A DNA stretch of 64,000 bases from an uncultured Bacteroidales bacterium. GTDB lineage: Bacteria; Bacteroidota; Bacteroidia; Bacteroidales; Paludibacteraceae. The DNA lies in contig CADCBB010000001.1 of the NCBI GenBank assembly GCA_902799555.1, positions 63,882 through 127,881 on the forward strand. The letters run 5' to 3'. The position numbers and the translations under genes are program-made. Below the pieces are notes generated by a model, which was given only the letters and a program-made list of their open reading frames with translations, did no database searches and had not been told where the DNA came from. Of the stretch, positions 60,450 to 64,000 are shown one piece after another. The first letter of the stretch is position 1. Every line of letters begins with the position of its first letter.

Positions 60450-61262
60450 CGGCAAGTTGTGCTCCACATGCCCGAAGGGTGCATTGAAGAGAATGGGGTA
60501 GTTGTAGTCTGCAACTACCTCTTTTATTGTCTCATAGACCGTCTGTTGCATCAGCGGATCGTCTTCGCAGTCGCTGAACTGTCCGACGATCAGACCGCTC
60601 AAATGCGCTAATACACCGCTCATGCGCAAGTTGCGGATCATTCGGTCAATATGATAGTGCCGCTCACCGATATCTTCGATGAGCAGGATCGGAAACTGAT
60701 CACGGATGGCGGACTGCGTGAGTCCGAACTTCGTGCCCTGTAGGCCATACAGCACGCTTAAGTTACCGCCTACGATCGGAGCACATGCCTTACCCGGTGT
60801 GTTGAGCGGATGACTCTCCCAACGGTACTCGATCGCTTCGCCTTTCAGCAAACGCTTCAACGCTTGTATCGGTTCGCTCTCTTCCGGCAGGGTTGCGATA
60901 TGCTTGCACATGATACCGTGAACGGACGGCTGATTACTGATCGCGGATAACTGGTGTAATGCCGTGATATCGCTAAAACCGATGATAGGCTTCGTGATCT
61001 TCGGCACACGGTCGATGATCCGTTGCAAGCCGTACCCGCCGCGTGAACAGAGGATAGCATCCACCGACGGATCGTGTAAGGCCTCGATGAGATCCGCCAA
61101 ACGGTCTTCGTCTGTTCCTGCAAAACGTCCCCAACGGTCACGCGCGTGACGACCTTCCGTCACCTCATAGCCCCATCCGCGCAAACGCTCTGTTGCGCCG
61201 TCGATAAACGCGGGCTCTATTGCTCCCGAGGGAGATACTATGCGAATCCTTTCAATTTTCAC
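60375..61262 (-). CDS. LD-carboxypeptidase, S66 family
   Basis: The 295-residue cytoplasmic serine peptidase removes the terminal D-alanine from tetrapeptides in murein recycling. Family blocks are RIVSPSGAIEP, ILCSRGGYGLQRII, IIGFSDITALH, GGNLSVLYGL and the histidine region FGHVEHN. The start is a GTG in a heptamer array at the SDR junction. A degenerate array at 60929-60949 encodes QLSAISNQPS in frame. The last 75 bases overlap the convergent nucleotidase gene. Confidence 0.92.
   Translation of the reverse strand: MKIERIRIVSPSGAIEPAFIDGATERLRGWGYEVTEGRHARDRWGRFAGTDEDRLADLIEALHDPSVDAILCSRGGYGLQRIIDRVPKITKPIIGFSDITALHQLSAISNQPSVHGIMCKHIATLPEESEPIQALKRLLKGEAIEYRWESHPLNTPGKACAPIVGGNLSVLYGLQGTKFGLTQSAIRDQFPILLIEDIGERHYHIDRMIRNLRMSGVLAHLSGLIVGQFSDCEDDPLMQQTVYETIKEVVADYNYPILFNAPFGHVEHNLPLWFERHASIDCGTESVLRLNGLKI
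60929..60949. repeat. Degenerate in-frame heptamer array in the LD-carboxypeptidase gene
   Basis: Units gctgatt, actgatc, gcggata, followed by actggtg, encode LSAISNQPS. It is more decayed than the others. Confidence 0.5.
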
Positions 61263-61275
61263 CTTTCAATTTTCA
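61248..61275. repeat. Heptamer array at the SDR/LD-carboxypeptidase junction
   Basis: Units cctttca, attttca, cctttca, attttca. On the coding strand the TGA stop of the SDR gene and the GTG start of the carboxypeptidase gene both lie inside. Confidence 0.93.
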
Positions 61276-62079
61276 ACTATACATTTTCCCCTCTATCCAA
61301 TTAACCAGCCGTTTCGGCAGAATCCGATCCAAGAAACAGAACACGCCATAAACGAATCCGCCTACATACTGCGGTTTCGGACTGTGGCAATTCGCGATAT
61401 GCCAAAAAAGTTTTGCCATTTGGATCGGTTGCATGCCGCCGCGCTCATCTTTCTCCATGGCAGAGACAGCTTTGTTCGCGCTCTTATAGACATCTTCGCC
61501 GGCAACACTCTTCTCGCGTGCGTCGGTGAAACCTGTACTCACATCGCCCGGCATCATTACGCTCACCTTGATACCAAACGCCCGTACCTCATTCGCCAGC
61601 GCCAGCGCCAGCGCGTTGATAGCGGCTTTGCTTGCGGAGTAGAACGATTGATACGGTACGGCCAGCACAGCGGCTACCGAACTGGTATAGATGATTCGAC
61701 CGAAACGCTGTTGGCGTAGTTGCGGCAGTACGGCTTGCGTCAGACGAACGGCTCCCATGAAATTGACATCCATCTGTTTCTGAGCATCGCGAATGGCGGT
61801 GAACTCAACTGCTCCCGATATACCGAAACCGGCGTTGCTGATGACCACATCGATCGTCTTCGTCTGTTTCAAGACCTCATCAATCGCTTGGCGGGTACTC
61901 TCTTCGGAGGTTACATCGCACTTAATATGCGTTATTGAACCTTTGTCCGAATGGCCATCTGCTCTGTCGGGAGCACCCGACCGGCTTAGCTCAAAAACAC
62001 GCCAGCCACGCTCCGCAAAGAGCGTGGCTGTCGCTTTTCCTATACCGCTGCTACCACCTGAAATAACCAGTGTAGGCAT
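61273..62079 (-). CDS. Short-chain dehydrogenase/reductase
   Basis: The 268-residue classical SDR has SGGSSGIGKATA for cofactor binding, VISNAGFG, and the catalytic YTSSVA / SFYSASKAA pattern with Tyr and Lys. A hydrophobic C-terminal stretch (YVGGFVYGVFCFLDRILP) suggests a membrane-associated lipid substrate. It follows the serine palmitoyltransferase gene, so 3-ketodihydrosphingosine reduction is a reasonable guess, but other SDR functions remain open. Confidence 0.85.
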   Translation of the reverse strand: MPTLVISGGSSGIGKATATLFAERGWRVFELSRSGAPDRADGHSDKGSITHIKCDVTSEESTRQAIDEVLKQTKTIDVVISNAGFGISGAVEFTAIRDAQKQMDVNFMGAVRLTQAVLPQLRQQRFGRIIYTSSVAAVLAVPYQSFYSASKAAINALALALANEVRAFGIKVSVMMPGDVSTGFTDAREKSVAGEDVYKSANKAVSAMEKDERGGMQPIQMAKLFWHIANCHSPKPQYVGGFVYGVFCFLDRILPKRLVNWIEGKMYS

Positions 62080-62080
62080 A

Positions 62081-62124
62081 ATAACTAAGTAATATCTAAG
62101 TAATAACTAGGTAATAACTAACTA
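62081..62124. repeat. 11-base tandem array between spt and the SDR gene
   Basis: Four units: ataactaagta, atatctaagta, ataactaggta, ataactaacta. They fill most of the gap. Confidence 0.93.
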
Positions 62125-62142
62125 TACTCAGTGCGCGGGTGG

Positions 62143-63327
62143 CTACATCTGAGGTGCACCCTCTTTAAGAACGCGTGCGATGATCTGTACCGCTTCGTCG
62201 ATGATCGGCTCCGTGTGGGTCGCCATCAGGGTCGTACGCAACAGACACTCGCCTTCTACGCAAGCCGGCGCAATAACCGGGTTCACATAGACGCCTTCCT
62301 CGAACATCTTCTTGCCGAAGTACAGGGTGTCCAGCGTCTTATACGTAAAGATCGGAACGATCGGCGTCGGTGCCTCGATGATCTTGACACCATTTGCGAT
62401 GAGCTGTTTCTGGAAGTACTTCGCGATATTCATCAGACGCGTCGGACGCTCCGGGTCTTTGATCAACTGATGCAAAGCCTCCAAGGCCGTCGCTGCCGAG
62501 CACGGCGTGATACTTGCGCTGAAGATGAACGGACGACTCACGTGACGCAGCCAGTCGGCTACGCGATGACTCGTCAGCATACATCCGCCGATAGAAGCCA
62601 ACGACTTCGAGAAGGTCAACATCGTGATATCTACCTTGTCCGTCAGGCCGAAATGCGCCGCTGTTCCACGACCGCCCGGGCCCAACACACCGAAACCGTG
62701 CGCATCATCTACCATCACACGTGCACCGTATTTCTCAGCCAGTGCGCAAATCTCCGGTAACTTACAGATATCGCCGCGCATGGAGAATACACCATCGGTA
62801 ATGATCAGCTTACCGGCATTCTCAGGGATGGACTTTAACTGACGCTCCAGATCTTGCATGTCCGAGTGACGGTAACGCAGTACCTTCGCATAGCTCAGAC
62901 GGCAAGCGTCGTAGATAGAAGCGTGGTTCTCACGGTCGTTGAGGATGTAATCGTCCTTACCGCAGATAGCGGAGATGATAGCGAGGTTCGTCTGAAAACC
63001 GGTCGAGCAGGTCATGCAGTCCTCGTAGCCGGTGAACTCCGCGATCTCTTTCTCCAACTGCAAATGCAGGTCCAGCGTGCCGTTCAAGAAACGGCTACCG
63101 CTCACACCCGAACCGTATTTGTCCAAGGCCTCATGGCCGGCTTTGATAACCGCCTCGTGCTCCGTGAAGCCGAGGTAGTTATTCGAGCCCAGCATGATCA
63201 CACGGTGGTTCTCCATCTTCACCACAGGGGCTTGACGGCTCTCCAACTCGTGGAAGTACGGATAGATACCTAATTTGCGAACCTTTTTGAGGGTCTCAAA
63301 GTGGTCGCATTTTTCGAAAAGATCCAT
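62143..63327 (-). CDS. spt: Serine palmitoyltransferase-like alpha-oxoamine synthase
   Basis: The 394-residue PLP enzyme is close to the Bacteroides serine palmitoyltransferase that makes 3-ketodihydrosphingosine from serine and an acyl thioester. Matching stretches include LGIYPYFHELESRQAP, MLGSNNYLGFTEHE, SGSRFLNGTLDLH, DDAHGFGVLG and the PLP lysine in FSKSLASIGG near residue 240. Glycine C-acetyltransferase (kbl) is the main alternative in the same family; the N-terminus favours Spt. It follows mdh by one base. Confidence 0.9.
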   Translation of the reverse strand: MDLFEKCDHFETLKKVRKLGIYPYFHELESRQAPVVKMENHRVIMLGSNNYLGFTEHEAVIKAGHEALDKYGSGVSGSRFLNGTLDLHLQLEKEIAEFTGYEDCMTCSTGFQTNLAIISAICGKDDYILNDRENHASIYDACRLSYAKVLRYRHSDMQDLERQLKSIPENAGKLIITDGVFSMRGDICKLPEICALAEKYGARVMVDDAHGFGVLGPGGRGTAAHFGLTDKVDITMLTFSKSLASIGGCMLTSHRVADWLRHVSRPFIFSASITPCSAATALEALHQLIKDPERPTRLMNIAKYFQKQLIANGVKIIEAPTPIVPIFTYKTLDTLYFGKKMFEEGVYVNPVIAPACVEGECLLRTTLMATHTEPIIDEAVQIIARVLKEGAPQM

Positions 63328-63328
63328 A

Positions 63329-64000
63329 TTAGAGGACGTTGAGGTCTTTCAGGATTGCAGTTGTCTTACGAACAGCTGCCTCAGACTCGTGCAGTTTAGC
63401 GCGCTCTTCTTCGCTGATGTTCAACTCCAGGATCTTCTCGATACCGTTCTTACCGATGATACAAGGAACACCGATCGTGATGTCCTTCATGCCGTACTCG
63501 CCTTCCAATGCTGCCGAGCAAGGAATCATCTTCTTCTGGTCCTTGATGATAGCCTCTGCTACCGATGCAGCAGCTGCACCCGGTGCCATCCAAGCGGAAG
63601 TGCCGAGCAGACCTGTCAGCGTAGCACCGCCTACCATCGTGCTCTTAACCACGTTCTCCAACTCCTCTTTGCTCAGGAACTCACTTACGTTGATACCCTT
63701 GTAGGTCGTGTAGCTCGTCAACGGAATCATCGTCGTGTCGCCGTGACCACCGATTACGAAACCGTCAACATCGTTCGCGTTGCACTTCAGAGCCTGGCTC
63801 AGGAAGTATTTCAGACGTGCGCTGTCCAATGCGCCACCCATACCGATCACGCGGTTGCGCGGCAACTTCAGTGCGTGCAAGGTCAGATATGCCATCGTAT
63901 CCATCGGGTTCGAAACCACAACGAGGATTGCGTTCGGGCTGTATTTGAGCACCTGGTCGCAAACGCTCTTTACGATACCTGCGTTTACACCGATCAACTC
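63329..64000 (-). CDS. mdh: Malate dehydrogenase, N-terminus beyond window
   Basis: The visible 223 or so residues are the C-terminal two-thirds of an NAD-dependent malate dehydrogenase of the LDH-like type. VVSNPMDTMAYL, GMGGALDSARL and the catalytic His in IGGHGDTTMIPL are present. TLTGLLGTSAWMAPGAA and GVPCIIGKNGIEKILEL complete the domain. The frame is open through base 64000, so the gene continues outside. It is co-directional with spt. Confidence 0.94.
   Translation of the reverse strand, partial: ELIGVNAGIVKSVCDQVLKYSPNAILVVVSNPMDTMAYLTLHALKLPRNRVIGMGGALDSARLKYFLSQALKCNANDVDGFVIGGHGDTTMIPLTSYTTYKGINVSEFLSKEELENVVKSTMVGGATLTGLLGTSAWMAPGAAAASVAEAIIKDQKKMIPCSAALEGEYGMKDITIGVPCIIGKNGIEKILELNISEEERAKLHESEAAVRKTTAILKDLNVL

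Noticed and set aside
1997..62124. Short tandem arrays considered as CRISPR repeats or remnants
   Set aside because: The units abut directly with no spacers, each site has a different unit, and no cas genes are present.

Overview
The window comes from a Bacteroidota chromosome, most likely an uncultured member of the Bacteroidales. The evidence is the promoter type (YTTG, 19-20 bases, TAnnTTTGC), the lack of strong Shine-Dalgarno sites, and lineage-typical gene sets: lepB-wbqC, DUF4271-hemD-rnpA-yidD, the MurF/Alr fusion, DUF4301, DUF5020, DUF4861 and a sphingolipid-type serine palmitoyltransferase. Base composition is near 50% G+C with local AT-rich exceptions. I found no rRNA, tRNA, insertion sequence, prophage or CRISPR array.

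Layout. 1-5600 is a minus-strand operon: dapB, lepB, wbqC, ilvE, a peptide transporter and a cut-off gene. 5600-10240 is an AT-richer accessory stretch with a three-gene envelope operon (lipoprotein, secreted protein, trypsin-like protease fused to a possible barrel) and an orphan DUF1016 nuclease. 10241-18548 is a long minus operon (dxs, trkA, trkH, SGNH hydrolase, MBOAT acyltransferase, coaE). Divergent from it are murF/alr and an ABC ATPase. 21262-25555 carries a methyltransferase, a SpoIID protein, a glycosyltransferase and a BadF-type kinase. DUF4301 follows on the plus strand. 27078-32794 is a four-gene minus operon (S1/P1 nuclease, TonB receptor, surface lipoprotein, Tsx-like DUF5020), which I read as a candidate nucleic-acid scavenging locus. 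33-38 kb holds a small sorting-domain-like protein with a structured leader, lptF/G, tgt, panD and a leucine-rich-repeat protein. 38201-44366 is plus strand: barrel protein, S41 protease, gluconate 5-dehydrogenase, DUF4861 and a uvrD/pcrA helicase whose middle 1.7 kb has foreign base composition. Then come a split chromate transporter and udk (minus), a TPR/OmpA lipoprotein, mutL, a 5'-nucleotidase half, acpP-fabF, asd, and a tightly overlapped U32-DUF4271-hemD-rnpA-yidD-trmD run. A small RNA-like unit precedes psuK-psuG and the other 5'-nucleotidase half. The window ends on the minus strand with LD-carboxypeptidase, an SDR, serine palmitoyltransferase and cut-off mdh.

The most unusual feature is a dispersed set of 19 short tandem arrays. 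Each has about four copies of a 7-base unit (sometimes 8 or 11), and every site has its own unit sequence. Twelve lie at gene ends or between genes, often supplying the stop codon of one gene and sometimes the start codon of the next. Seven lie in frame inside conserved genes (wbqC, lepB twice, coaE, dxs, a methyltransferase, LD-carboxypeptidase). This looks like a local duplication process acting genome-wide and is the main candidate for an undescribed phenomenon here.
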